A DNA stretch of 64,000 nucleotides from Mauremys mutica (GCF_020497125.1 NC_059079.1:9145053-9209052), one strand, 5' to 3'. Positions 11,281 to 23,075 are shown, counted from the first letter of the stretch. Program-made: numbers and translations. The notes: generated by a model from the sequence alone, not told the origin.

Positions 11281-11289
11281 ATGGTTATG
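11281..11289 (+). CDS. ELAVL4: ELAVL4 alternative first coding exon encoding M-V-M (coding part)
   Basis: Seen: ATG GTT ATG followed at once by a good splice donor, gtaggt, at 11290. The exon ends in phase 0, which matches exon 2 (33602), so the spliced protein would begin [11 protein letters not shown]. From memory this is the N-terminus of the commonly listed HuD isoform in mammals. The nearest in-frame stop upstream is TGA at 11218-11220, with no other in-frame ATG between, so the start is fixed. The 5' end of the exon is not defined by the sequence; the untranslated part probably covers much of 10.77-11.28 kb and would include a 22-base T run. The intron to exon 2 would be 22,312 bases. 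Only nine coding bases are visible, so the call depends on splice phase, donor, gene context and recall of the HuD N-terminus. Confidence 0.82.
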
Positions 11290-11979
11290 GTAGGTATTAG
11301 TAGATTTAAAATCTGTTTATAGTAGTTATATATAAATAAATAGATATATAACATAGATTTCCCCAAATCTGCATCTTTATCAGTCTGTTTTCACATGAGT
11401 TTAGTTGCTATGACTGGTTTCTTTCTACATTATGTATCTCCGTCTCTCTCTCCCTTTTTCTCTCTCTCTCCTATTTAATGCCTGCATATCCTTTAATAAA
11501 GGATGTACTTTGTCATTTTTAAGGTCATTGTGATTTCTCTCAGAATAAAGAAAGAGCTGATTTCTAACGTGAGGCTGTGTGTGGCTAACTGAAATGCTGA
11601 AAAAGAGGGGGTTGTTCTGGGTGGGGAGGTAATTAATTTCCACATTCACATGTTGGAAATACAAATGCAGAGCAGAATCCTTGGAAAAAAGCCTCAAGAC
11701 TGGTAATTTTGTTTTGGTGGACTGCGCAGCAGGTATGGTAATTTTTTAGAGTGATTTATATGAGCTTCAGTAAATGCTGCATATTGTATTTCAAAGAGTT
11801 TCCTGTCATGACCTCATAAAAAGAGGAGGAGGCTTGTATGTGTTGCAGCGCCTAGTATATGTCGATTTTGTTGCATCGTTGGGCAGCAGTACTGTAAGAA
11901 GGAATGTCAGCTTTTACATAACGTTCTTTTTGCTTTTGACACTGTGAGGGGCTGCAAGGGTCCATCTTTGTGATCACAG

Positions 11980-12003
11980 ATGGAGTGGAATGGCTTGAAA
12001 ATG
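11980..12003 (+). CDS. ELAVL4: ELAVL4 alternative first coding exon encoding M-E-W-N-G-L-K-M (coding part)
   Basis: Seen: eight codons, ATG GAG TGG AAT GGC TTG AAA ATG, then a near-perfect donor gtaagtg at 12004. An in-frame TGA lies only three codons upstream (11971-11973), so the ATG is the true start of this frame. The exon ends in phase 0, as exon 2 needs, giving [16 protein letters not shown] after splicing. From memory the same eight residues begin one of the alternative mammalian HuD isoforms, so the peptide looks conserved. It lies 691 bases after the M-V-M donor, so the two are mutually exclusive first exons from separate nearby promoters. The transcript start is not resolved. A weak TATA-like run, cataaaaag, is at about 11814-11822. 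The intron to exon 2 would be 21,598 bases. Confidence 0.88.
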
Positions 12004-12846
12004 GTAAGTGAATGCTGAGAGACTGTTTATAGGTTTCATACAGCTTATATGTGCCTCATGAATTTCTTTTGTTCAGGATAGCAGATTGTGAGTCATAAAT
12101 AAAATTACAAGTCGTCGTTTATTTTTTAGGATCTATCTATTTTTAATGTATCGAAGTGTGATGGCACTGCACGCTGATTCCATTGAACATTACATTTCAG
12201 TCAAGCAAGGATGGTCTCGGCTGACAGTCACGGTGTCATTGTACTGTATGACCATCAGATCAGGCAGCAGCTCATGCCTTTTCGTCGTCATTTGTGTTAC
12301 ATGAGTGTTAAATTAAATCCAGATCTAATAACTGCATGTAAAAATGAGGTGTTTTGTTTGTTTACGAGCTAATACTATCGTGAAACAGAATGGTGTTTTG
12401 GAGGGTTTTTTTTTCTTTTTTTAAATATTGAAGGAAGTCAAAGCAATCCATTTATGTAAAAATAGTATTTCTATTTTTAGAGTATTCTTTTGGCAGAGGA
12501 ATCAGAAATAGTCGACTCTTTCCTCCTTTATGTTTTCCTTACAGAGTGTGCAAAATGGCATGATCAAATACAACTATTACAGACTTTGAATTTTACAGAG
12601 CACTGCTATTCAGTGGGGGGAAAATCTTGAAAATTCAAATCACTTTTGCTAGTTTTGTTTCAATTAAACATTCTGCAGACTTTCACTTTGGATATTTATT
12701 ATAACTGGAATACAAAGCTACGGTCTTTTCACATTCTTATAGGATTGTCTTTTGTCTAGCTGCTTGTTTTGATGGGTGTAAAACAAATAAGATTAGACTG
12801 AGCAGCCGAACTGAAAGCGATAGCTGGGAGGAAAAGCCAATGAAAG

Positions 12847-12860
12847 GTTGCCGAGGAAAC
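12847..12860 (+). promoter_or_regulatory. RFX X-box-like site
   Basis: GTTGCCGAGGAAAC matches the classic X-box GTTGCC-AT-GGAAAC except for the two spacer bases. It lies about 850 bases downstream of the M-E-W-N exon, in a repeat-free block. Function is inferred from the motif only. Confidence 0.35.
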
Positions 12861-12926
12861 GAGCATAGGGGAAGCTGAGTGGGGGAGCAGGTGGCAATCA
12901 TGTGGGAATACTGCAAACAGTGTTTT

Positions 12927-12948
12927 AAAAAAAAAAAAAAAAAAAAAA
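12927..12948 (+). repeat. A22 homopolymer
   Basis: Twenty-two consecutive A. There is no recognisable retroposon body upstream, so it is probably a simple tract. Confidence 0.9.
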
Positions 12949-14016
12949 GGCAGGGGCTACCTCGATTATCTTTGCTGTTCTTTGTGGCAGTCACAACTTT
13001 AATTATTCTTTATAAATAGGCGTTAATTACATTTCTGGCTCCGGCTTACAGTGATTTCTAGAAATCTATTTTTAAGCATCTGTTCTTTCTTCTTTCCAAA
13101 AGAAGGTTATCTTTTTTTTCCCCTCCTCCTGCTGTGAAATTGTACGTGCAAAAAATAGTGAGGAATCCTGTGAGGCAGTATTTTAGAAAAATGTAAATTA
13201 TATTGAATGAAGTTGACAGAGGTATAATAGTGAACTCCCACAGCTGATAGCTTCTGCAAATCATTTCTTAGAATTTTCCAGCAAATGTCCCTATGAGAAC
13301 AGTAGGTAGAATGAATTTACCTTAAGCAGTGATTTTGTGTTAAGTGATATTGGTATTTTTACGTAGTCAGATGGTTCTAGGGCAGAATAATCAGTTCAAG
13401 GGAGTTCATCATATCCTGCAGTTTATGCACTAAGCAGAAATTTCCTGAAATAATGAAGGTGTACTCTTCTTCACTAGCCTCACCTCTGCCCGCTATAACA
13501 ATATCCACTTTCAATTTCAAGCTGTGTTGGCTTTAGGTTTTAAAGAAAAGCTATATATTTTGCTAGTTATGATCTCTCATGATATAGGGCACACAGTAAT
13601 GTGGAATAGCAGAAGTGCATCTTTAAACAAGGTTGTGGGTGCCGGAAGTGTTTAAAAAGCATAGTAGACTTGTAGGTGATAGAAGGTAGCGTAAAAGGTA
13701 TAAAAAAATGTGGTTGCCCAGAAAGCATTCGTCTGTCACACATCAGGAGGCACAAGAGGTGCGTGCCACAGGCAAAGAACACACCCTTCTGTCTTTAAAA
13801 ATTTCAGATTTTTAGTTTAATCCTTTCTTCCATGTGTGATTACTTAGAACATTTGATTCAGATGAGAATATTCATATTAGGAAGTTTAAAAAGAATATAT
13901 GAGAAATTAAATCACCCTTTTAATGCTTCTCCTGCAGTCTGTTCTGTAGAGAAGTAATTGAATGACCCTCTGAAAACTGCACAGCTTTTCGCTGTAGGGG
14001 AAGAAAAATCATAAGT

Positions 14017-14049
14017 GTGTGTTGTGTGTGTTTGTGTGTGTGAGTGCAT
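14017..14049 (+). repeat. GT-rich microsatellite
   Basis: Interrupted gtgtgt repeats with tt and ga interruptions. Confidence 0.85.
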
Positions 14050-17000
14050 GCATATAAATATAGTATATACAAGAATATATGTATGAGAGAGATTAAAATT
14101 TTAATTCTGTACCCAAAACATTGATGATACATTCTAAAGCTGCTGAATTTGGTTATTAGAATAAATTAGAATGCCTTTGATCATACGTAGCTGCATTTTT
14201 TGAGGGTCGGCAGCAGTTAATACAGTTGCATTTTTGTTCAATTTGGTATTTTTATGTACGTTTCCTGGCACGTGTTTCTGCCACTGTTCTTTCTCTTTTC
14301 TTTGTCTTAAGATTATATTGATGAACACAGCCTGCATGTAGATAGTGTCAGTCTTCTCTTCTTTCACATGAAAGATCACATAGTAGACCCTGAAGTAGGA
14401 AAATAGCTATTAAATTAGTGAAATTTCATGTAAGATTGCCAGATATATAATCGTAAGACTAAAACCATAGAACATAAACCCTTTTTATTTTTAAACAAAA
14501 ATTGGAGACTATGTAGCTGTCTTTTCAACATGGTCATTTTTGTGAAATTGTAGTCTTGCTAAAAAAAGAGGATTTTACATTCAGATGTTGATGGAAGAGA
14601 AACACCAGCTACCAGTTTACAATTCTTTTTATTACTATGCACCTTACTAATCAGGTTTCCATGTTAGAAACAGATATGCTCCTCCACAGTTGACTGGCTT
14701 GATAACCTCCTTTGCTTTCCTTATCTTTATTAATTTTACCTTTCTGAACTTTCTCAGATGAAGAAAACCCCAGTTGTTATTGACAAAGGAAGGTTAAAAA
14801 TGAACTGCAAAGTGTTTGTTTGAAAATGCCATTTAAATGGGTGTGAAATAGTCTTGACCATCTAGACTTGGTCCTGTTAAATATTTGATTCCTGTTGGAG
14901 AAAATCTAGTTGTTGCAGAAATCTTGCATATTTTTAGTCTTTACTTAGGAATTTTTTAAAGGAATGTCCTCCAGCTTACATTACATTCTCAAGTCTTCCC
15001 TAGTTAGAACGCTGCTGGAAATGTTCATGAAATGAAGGTTATTTTCTGCACATAATAGTCCTACTACTTGAACATTATCTTGTGGTGGACAGTGGTTCTA
15101 GATTGTGTATGAAATAAGTTATTAGTACTTCCCATATTCTGGTAGGGGGGTTTGTCGTGTTCCTTGGTAATTTGCACTTTCAGAACATTTCAGCAAACAC
15201 CCCAGGTAAGAAATGGACAGTGATAGAGAATATTATATATAGGTATGTGGAGGTGCACAGATCTTGACAAATCCACTTGTCTGTTTCAGCAATCTGTGGC
15301 CACCAGACAACTAATTTACATGCCTGGACGTGTTAAAATGTACATTTGTTTGTCTGTGGGACAGCTGACTGGATACACTCCGATGCACTGGCAAATACTG
15401 CAATGCAGTATTTTTTTCAATGTCATTGGGGTTTTTGGGGAGAAGGGGCGCAAGCAATCTTACTGTAAGCAGGTCAACATTAAAAAGCCTGGCACCTTTG
15501 ATGATGATAGGCCATACTTCACGAAATTTGCTAATCCGTGTAAGAAAGGAAAGTCACCCCTCCCCTATTACTCACTCTCTTTCCAAGATAGATGGAAAGA
15601 GAGATGAGTGTGCATGTATTTATACATGCGTGTTTGCGTGTGTGTATTGTCACACCTATTTTTACAACATAGTGTAAAAAAATACCAGGGTTTTTTTGAG
15701 AACGGGAAGGGCATTCTCTAAATGTCGTACATTTTTGTTCATATGGTGCAAAGGGCCGTAGTTAACTTAAACCTCTGACTTCTAAATTACCTGAAAGGCT
15801 TAACTGAGGTGCATATTTTATCTTGCTAAAATATTAACTCAGAATCAGAACATTGTTTCTATTCAACAAGTACAGTATGTCTAGTCCTAGTAAAATTAGT
15901 ATTTACTGTGTATGTGTACCCAGCCCTTTTGTATCTGAGTGTTTTTAACCATTGAAATGATGCAAAGGGAAAGTGGTGGGGGAAAGGGGTATTCAAATAC
16001 TTTTTGCTTTCTTTTGTTCCCTTATTTCAAATGATCCATCTTCACTTTCTAAAATCCTGGAGTGTTTTAGGTGCACAGGGCTTTTATAGGTCACTAGCTT
16101 TACAACTAGAAAAAGGAGGGGAAAAAAGGGGGGAGGAAGAGTCTCAGTGTGTCACAGACAGTAATTGTCTAAAATTAGCCATCTAGAAAAGGAAGGAAAG
16201 GCTTGAAGGAAAGAGAATGAGGCACAAACATGTGAAACTGCACAGTGCTAGTCTGAGAAATAATGAGTGATGAATTTGAACTAGTGCAGTGCAGTGATGC
16301 CCATTAATTTCTCAGAACCTTGACTTTGCAGGTTTGTTACTTACTTTGTTGTTCACACCTTTAATTATAACCAGTTTGGGATGATAGCGTAGAGCACCAG
16401 AGATGAGACCTTTTGTTTGTTGTTTACGTAATTAGGTATTCAGACAGTCTTCACAATAGCTTTGGAGCATCAGTGTTAGAAATCAAGTCGTTTCAATTGG
16501 GATTATAATAAGAATACGCTTTTTAATTTTCATAACCACTTGCTACTGTCTCACTGTAACATTTACAGTATTTCATATGTTCATTAAGAATTAGCTGTGT
16601 GGTACTGCTGTTAGGTTTATTTTTATTTTTCTGTAATGACAATCTGTGTTTGCCCTGGCCATTTTAGAGCTTTTATGCATATCTTTTCTTTGGGGCCCAT
16701 AAAGCAAGGAAGAAGCGGAGAGACATTCTTACCCATTGTTCTGCCCTTGATTGTGTCTTGCACGAAGACTTTCTCCCCAATGAAGAAGGTAATCTATAAG
16801 AGCCAGGAAATGCTGAGAACCAGTAAGGAATTCTTAATTAAATTGGATGAAAAGACAGTGAGAATGTTGAAGAAATAAGGTCAGCTAAATGGGGGGGGGG
16901 GTGCTTTCTGGAAACTCTGTGCAGCTACACAGTAAAATGCAAGGCTGGCTTTGACAATATTTGGAGTGGTGATGTATCAAATGCTGTAGTACTCTTTTGT

Positions 17001-17873
17001 TGCTAAGGCGCACACAGTTGTCTCAGACATTCTGCTGTGATCGGGAAAAAAAAATGTCCTTGGCCTGAGAAGTACCTTTTTTAAATTTTATTTTAAATGG
17101 TTTATATTGCTAGTAAAAATTTCATAAGATGTCACTGGCACTTTTCACTGTCTGGGGACGTGCACTGGTACTGTATCATGAAAGACTTGGTAGCAGTGTA
17201 GTGGCATTTCAGCACCCATAAATCTTGATAATGAAGGAAGTGCTATGTCATATGTTTGCTTTGAAACGGCTGCAAATGAATGTTGAAGTTCTATGCAAGA
17301 AAGTTCTATGCAAAAAGCTTTCCTGTTCACCTAAGTGATTCTGAACGTGGGCAGTGATGCTTCTGGAGGTGTTCCAATAGCAAAAGTCCTATAATTCCAG
17401 TCGTTTCACAGCATCGTGGGTGAATTTGTAGAATGATGGAAGGAGACTCAAACACCTTCCCTTAGTGTTAACTCTCTCAGAAACAGCTGATGAGAATGTT
17501 GACCTATCTCACCCATTGTGTAGAGACCTAGAAATTTTCTAGCAGAGCAGGTAATTGAATCGTACTGTTTAACAGCCATGGGCTTTGCATGTTGGCCCAT
17601 AGTATGTTGATACTCATTTAGAACAGTCTGTTTTTCTAAGCAGCCAATCAAAGACCCTAAGTATTTCTTTCTAGGATGCACATGAAAAACAACAGACTGA
17701 CTTGAACTTTTTAAGATGTCTTTTTCTGAAGACTTAGCAGTAGGAAATAGAGCCATAATGGTAAATTACAGCAGCAAGTGATATTTAAAAGCTTCTGAAG
17801 CTGGATGGTGGATGAAGGAAGTTTGTTCTTTTTTTCCTAATGAATCTTTCTTTATTACAGCACTTTTAAGCAG

Positions 17874-17986
17874 CAAAAGGCTACAATTCCCACAGTTTAT
17901 AATTTAACTATAACTGACTCATCCTGTAATATCATGTTGTAATGCACCCAACCAGAATATAAAGTTCTGGGAATTGTAGTCTTTAA
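17874..17986. repeat. Inverted repeat with ZNF143-like motif in its ends
   Basis: aaaaggctacaattcccac at the left pairs with gggaattgtagtctttaa at the right, as in a small MITE about 110 bp long. The ends contain CTACAATTCCCA, which resembles the ZNF143 (SBS2) core. A related string, acaaatcccagaagtcc, follows at about 18026. Confidence 0.5.
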
Positions 17987-20049
17987 TATTAATTATCTGT
18001 GTCGCCGCATTATCATACAGACAGTACAAATCCCAGAAGTCCACATTTTTCCAGTAATGCCAAAACAAAAGTGAAATTTGTGACTGTCAGAATTAGTCTT
18101 TATAGTAATCTTTCTCAACAGCTGATTTCCCTTGTATTTATTTTTCATGTGTGAAAAGTGACTCCTTCTCTTCTATTTAGTATATATACATTAGGTTCAT
18201 GTAAGAATCACTAAACTTTAGCCATTCTTGTTTATGGGCATTTTTGTTCAGTGGACAGTTTGATTTTAAACCTTCATATCTAATTTATGTTTATAAGACT
18301 GGAAATCAACCTGATTACAGTCGTTCTGATTTAAAACAAAAAAACGCACAGTCAAAATACTAATGAATTGCATTACTTAGTTGTATACTAACTAGCGGCC
18401 TACTCCTGTTTCTGTTACGTTAATGTCAAAATTCCCATTGACATCTGCGATTCAGGATCAGGTCCTAAAACGTTCACCATGGTCACAGTTTAAGAAGTCC
18501 ATGTTTAACAAGTTCCTACATTGTGGTGAAGTGCTAACACAGTATTATGCACTCAGAATAGGAAATAATTTCAAGTTTTCAGATACCTGAATTAATTGTT
18601 CATAAGTGGGAAATTTTTTATTACTGTCTTTGTATTCATCTTTTGCTATTGATAAGTTGACTTTCTACTGCTAATCAGTAACTTCCTTGCTCTTCTTTGT
18701 CCAACACAGACTACAAGCACCTTTGGGCACCTGTCTTTTAAAGCATTGTGCACGCTCATGGCACTGTAGAAATAATAATGTGTATACACAAATACTTCAT
18801 AAATAAATGCAGTTTTAATACTGAGATCTTTGTTCCAAATGAAGATTCTGGCAGTACATGTGTAGGGAAGATGCATTTTAGCAGAATTCATGAATGCTAG
18901 AAACTCTTTCTAATGTGCGTGTGCCAGCTATGCTGTGGCAATATTGCTGTTAATTTCCTTACTGTAAGAACAGCTGTTCCAGGAAATGATCTCTTTGCTT
19001 GATATGGAAAATCCTGGAAAATTCAATACAGAGTTACTGTAGTGGTTGCAGCAGTTCTTAATATGACCAGTGATGGAAGCTAACTCTTTAATCTTCAGAG
19101 TAACTTATTCTTCTTTAGAATAACTGGGGCAGGACAAACTTAATATTTTCTGCAGTTTCTTATACTCAGTGAGAGATTTCCTGAGTGCACTTCAGAATTT
19201 GACATTGTGTTTGATAATTTATAGAGCATAGTTTAGATTTAACTGTAAATACACTAATCCAAGAAAAAAGTATTTTTAGAATCTTTTATTGTCAGTACTT
19301 ATGACCTAATTACTGAAGGAAATATTCATATATATTTTAAGACATTTACTTAAAAAAGAAAAGGGGGAAAAAGTGGGGTTAATTGTCATCAACCCATCTT
19401 TGCTGTATTCAAATTTATAATGGTTTGTTTGTTTGTGATTATCAACATTTAGAACATCATGTGGAGCATTAATGCACAACCATTTTAGTCATGCTGGAAC
19501 CAAAATTTTTCTGTAATGTTTTTGCACCAGCTTAGATGCTGGCATGATGCTATTTACCCTCAGCAGGCAGAGATGGAAAATATTTTTAAGTGATGCCATG
19601 CCACCTACATTGCCCTGACTTGTTTTCCTTTTCCCACATGGGTGAAACACCCTGATTGCCCAGGCTTTGTAAACAACTTCAAATAGTCCAGCTGGCTGAG
19701 ACCGAAGGGTCATTTGAGTCTTGCTGACTGTTACTGACATCGTTAACCAAAGGAACGGAACCTGGCTTTGTGGTTTTGAGCCTTCTATGACATAGAGTTA
19801 AAAAAAGTCACTGTTAAAAAATATTTTCCATCTCCACCTGCTGGAGATAAATGGCATCATGATCTTCAGTAGGTTGCATCCTGATGTGATATCCTAGGCT
19901 GTTATGATACCAGGCAGAAACTGCACCTAATGGCAACAACATATTAATTTATTTATGGGCATTTTTATGGGGCACAAAGGTTTCTTTTGGTTGGGAGTGG
20001 ATAGGCAGGTGGGCAGAACATAGGATGTATTTGATTAGATTCCTCATTG
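17987..20049. other. Intron 1, nothing recognised
   Basis: AT-rich. A short 'ggatcaggtccta' piece near 18450 belongs to a small dispersed repeat. No gene-like frame. Confidence 0.5.
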
Positions 20050-20440
20050 CGTCTAGATGATCCGGTGGCAGCAGTGAAAGTCTGCTCTTTTCCATATGCA
20101 CCTGGGTGCACCCTTTCTCTTGGATATGGACTTTGCCACCTTGATTAATGCTCTTGTCACCTCCGGGTTGGACTTCTGACATGTGCTTCACATGCAGCTA
20201 CACCATAAATCCATTTGGAAGCTACAGTTAGCTCAGGGACAGCAGCATGTTGCAAAAGAGTATCCCACCATGAACAGGAGGCTGGTGTCCTATGAACTGC
20301 GCTGGTTGCCTTTTGGCTTCCACATAAGATCTTGCATGTTGCCTTTGACCTATGAATCACTAAATGACTTGAGACCCCAGTTTCTCTCAGGCTATGCCTC
20401 TTTCTTGCAGTTGAGATCAACAGAAGTGCTGGGAGAGGCC
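20050..20440 (+). mobile_element. L2/CR1-type LINE fragment, end of the reverse-transcriptase ORF
   Basis: The translation reads NALVTSGLDF, then KSIWKLQLAQ, then ELRWLPFGF.IR, then LTYESLNDL.PQ. This follows the C-terminal LINE pattern ALVTSRLDYCN..L..KTI.KLQLVQNAAAR...LHWLPV..RI.FK.L.LTYKAL.GL.P.YL. Stops and frameshifts show it is inactive; the upstream limit is approximate. Confidence 0.75.
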
Positions 20441-21768
20441 CTTTAGTGTAGAAGAGAAGAAGCCTCTCTTGCGGGGGTTTTTGTTGCTCAACTTTGAAAT
20501 TTTACTCTTCCCCATAGTTTGAAATAGTTTGACTTTTTTGACTTCACGGTGTACTGCAAAAACCACCTTTTTGAGGAGATATTTGGAGAGAGCAGAGGTG
20601 ATGGGGTGGGCTTTTCTTTGGAAATTCAAGGGAGGGGAGGTTTTGATACGGCTTGTGTCATGTTTCACTGTGTGGTGGCTGTATGTAGAATCATAGATTT
20701 TTAAGGCCAGAAGGAATCATTCTGATTATTTAGCCTGAGCTGTAGGGGCTAGGGAGGTATGTGCCACTGTGTTGTCTCTTAATGATAGTGTAATGTATCT
20801 TTAACTGATGCCAAGGTTGCTTACAGCCCAGTATAGGATTTCTTTCGTGTGTATGATTTTTAAATGTTAATAAATAAAATATTTTTTCCTTGAAGTGTTT
20901 CACAGTCCAGTGGCTTTAAATTCTTCTCATTTAGTGTATGCTATAAATATTTCTTCTATAATATAGATGGTAGGGTATTTCTAGTTTTTTTTTCCCCACC
21001 AGATAGTCCTCAGATACTCAGCTTTTGATTATCAGTATGTGACCCTTTGCTTTGCAATAGCTTCAATATGTATTTACAATATTCAAAATTTAAAAAATTG
21101 GGCCCCCAGAAGCAGGAATCATTCTCCATAAAAATACCATCAGTTTCACAAGCAACGTCAGAATGACACGAGATCCTTGCCTTATGGATGCGTTATAAAT
21201 GGAAGTTAAAAGCAAGTATATTCCTACTCTAGAACTGATCCATTAGGTTTAGATTGCTTAGTATTGAACAAATAAGAGTACTGCCAATTCAGGACAAGCT
21301 AACTTTCCTGATGGAAGAGATGTGACTTGCATTGCATCAGATCATGCCCTGTTTTGCCCCAGTCTGCACCTCTTAGACCTGAAAGCAGTAGTTGTTGTTG
21401 CAAGAGGGGAAAAAAGTTCACACATCCACTAAAGTTCTCTAGATGTAGTTACTGCTATGTTTTCATTAAGGTTCTGTTGAAAGTAAAGTTTAGACTATGT
21501 TGGACAGAACTGGTGCAGTGCATGTGTGGATACGCCATCAGTTTCTGCATAATGTAGGCCTTCGTGTAAATGAAACACATAGGCATTTTTGAAAATGTTA
21601 TCCTTATGTGACTCAGAAGCCCATGTCCCACTGAAATAGAATTAGGTTCCTAAATCACAAAAGAGACATTGAAAAATTTACGTTTTGTTTGTACACCTGG
21701 GTATTAATTCCAGCAGCAGGGGTTCTTAGTAAGATGATGCTCATGGACCTAGCAGGTTCCTGGAACCT
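20441..21768. other. Intron 1, no gene seen
   Basis: Nothing recognised apart from 'aatcatagatttttaaggccagaaggaatcat' near 20690-20730. That resembles another CR1-associated fragment, but is too short to classify. Confidence 0.45.
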
Positions 21769-21943
21769 GTTTCCATAGTTCAGGGGTTAGAGCATTGGTT
21801 TAGTAAACCAAGGATTGTACGTTCAAATCTCGCTGGTGCTTAGGTAGCAGTTTCTACCTGGCCTTTTTAATACTTAGTCTTGCCATGAGTGCAGGGGACT
21901 GAACTAGATGACCTCTTGAGGTTCCTTCCAGTCCTATGGTTCT
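21769..21943 (+). mobile_element. tRNA-Thr-derived SINE with CR1-type tail
   Basis: Positions 21769-21841 align along the whole length of a tRNA-Thr: ccatagttcaggggttagag (A box), an anticodon arm ttggt-ttagtaa-accaa with AGT in the anticodon position, and gttcaaatctcgctgg (B box and T arm). A short unrelated body follows, then gatgacctcttgagg and ccttccagtcctatggttct, the same tail as CR1. A tRNA head with a CR1 tail is the known structure of the tortoise SINE, mobilised in trans by CR1. The acceptor stem is decayed, so this is not a tRNA gene. Confidence 0.88.
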
Positions 21944-22356
21944 CTTCTGAGTCCTGTGTTCTTTGTTGGCCTCCGGCTAGTATGTATCTCTCCAAACTTT
22001 TAAAACCCAAACTATATAGCTGTATAATATGGGGTTCTCGGTCTAAACTTGTGGATTGGGAAAGAGTTTAGAGTAGATGATTCTTAAAAGGAAAAAACCG
22101 ATTAAAAACTTGGGGCCACAGTGGTGCTCTGTCAGACTTTGCCAGCTGGGGACCTGGCCCATTATACTTGTGCAACATGCACGCGCACACAAAACAAATA
22201 TGAAAAGTTGGTAACTTAATTAAAAACTAACAGGAAACTGAACTAATCGGTAGAGATTAAGAATCAAATGCATAACAGCTTAGTATAAAAAAACTAAAAG
22301 AAAACCAAAAAGAATAAAATAGTCCTGCTTCTTTCCCTGTGCTTTTGTATATATTT

Positions 22357-23075
22357 AGGTTGTAAGCACTGCAGGATAGAGACCTGTCTTGTGTCTCTGT
22401 CTCTAGCACAGGGGTGGGCAAACTTTTTGGCCCAAGGGCTACATCTGGGTATGGAAATTGTATGGCGAGCCATGAATGCTCATGGAATTGGGAGTTGGGG
22501 TGTGGGAGGGGGTGAAGGCTCTGTCTAGGGGTGAGGGCTCTGGGGTACAGGAGGGTGCTTCAGACTAGGGCCAAGGGATTCGGAGGGTGGGGCAGGGGCT
22601 TGGAGTGTGGGAGGGGGTCGGGATGCAGGCTCTGGGGGCGCATCCCTCAAGGAGTTCCTGGGAGCAGCGGCATGTCCCCCCTCCGGCTCCTACACGGAGG
22701 CGCGAGCAGGCGGTTCTGCACGCTGCCCCGTCTGCAGGCGCCGTCCCTGCACTCCCCTTGGCTTCAGTTGCCAGCCAATGGGAGCTGCGAGGGTGGCACG
22801 GGAGCAGCATTCAGAGCTCCTGGCTACCCCTCCACATAGGACCTGGAGTGCGGACATGCTGCTGCTTCCGGGAGCTATGTGGCACCATGGCATGCACAGA
22901 GTGGGGCAAGCCCCCGACCCTGCTCCTCGGCTGGAGCGCTGGAGCGAGGCAAGCCCCAGATCCTGCTCCCCGGCAGGAGCTCGAGGGCCAGATTAAAACA
23001 TCTGAAGGGCCGGATGCGGCCCCCAGGCCATAGTTTGCCCATCTCTGCTCTAGCACAATCTTGTATTTATTTACT
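22357..23075 (+). repeat. L2/CORE-SINE-type tail repeat split by a hAT-like element
   Basis: ggttgtaagcactgcag and gacctgtcttgtg lead to ctctagca, which continues as caatcttg after the element at 22409-23047. This restores the tail pattern '..cctagcacaat..'. Confidence 0.6.
22409..23047. mobile_element. hAT-like non-autonomous element, 639 bp
   Basis: Ends are CAGGGGTGGGCAAACT and, reversed, CAGAGATGGGCAAACT. A perfect 8-base duplication, ctctagca, lies at 22401-22408 and 23048-23055. The interior (22560-23000) is GC-rich with overlapping open frames in five frames, which reflects composition and not genes. Confidence 0.9.

Larger units (their letters stand above)
12004..17872. other. ELAVL4 intron 1, repeat-poor part
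   Basis: Contains the X-box-like site (12847), an A22 run (12927-12948) and a GT-rich tract (14017-14049). No transposon was recognised to about 17.8 kb. Open frames such as 15245-15607 (120 codons) show no known domain and look like chance. Confidence 0.5.

Noticed and set aside
15245..15607. 120-codon frame in intron 1
   Set aside because: It has no known domain, no conservation evidence, and overlaps another open frame; it is likely chance.
21769..21841. Functional tRNA-Thr gene
   Set aside because: The acceptor stem no longer pairs well, and the sequence continues into a SINE body with a CR1 tail.
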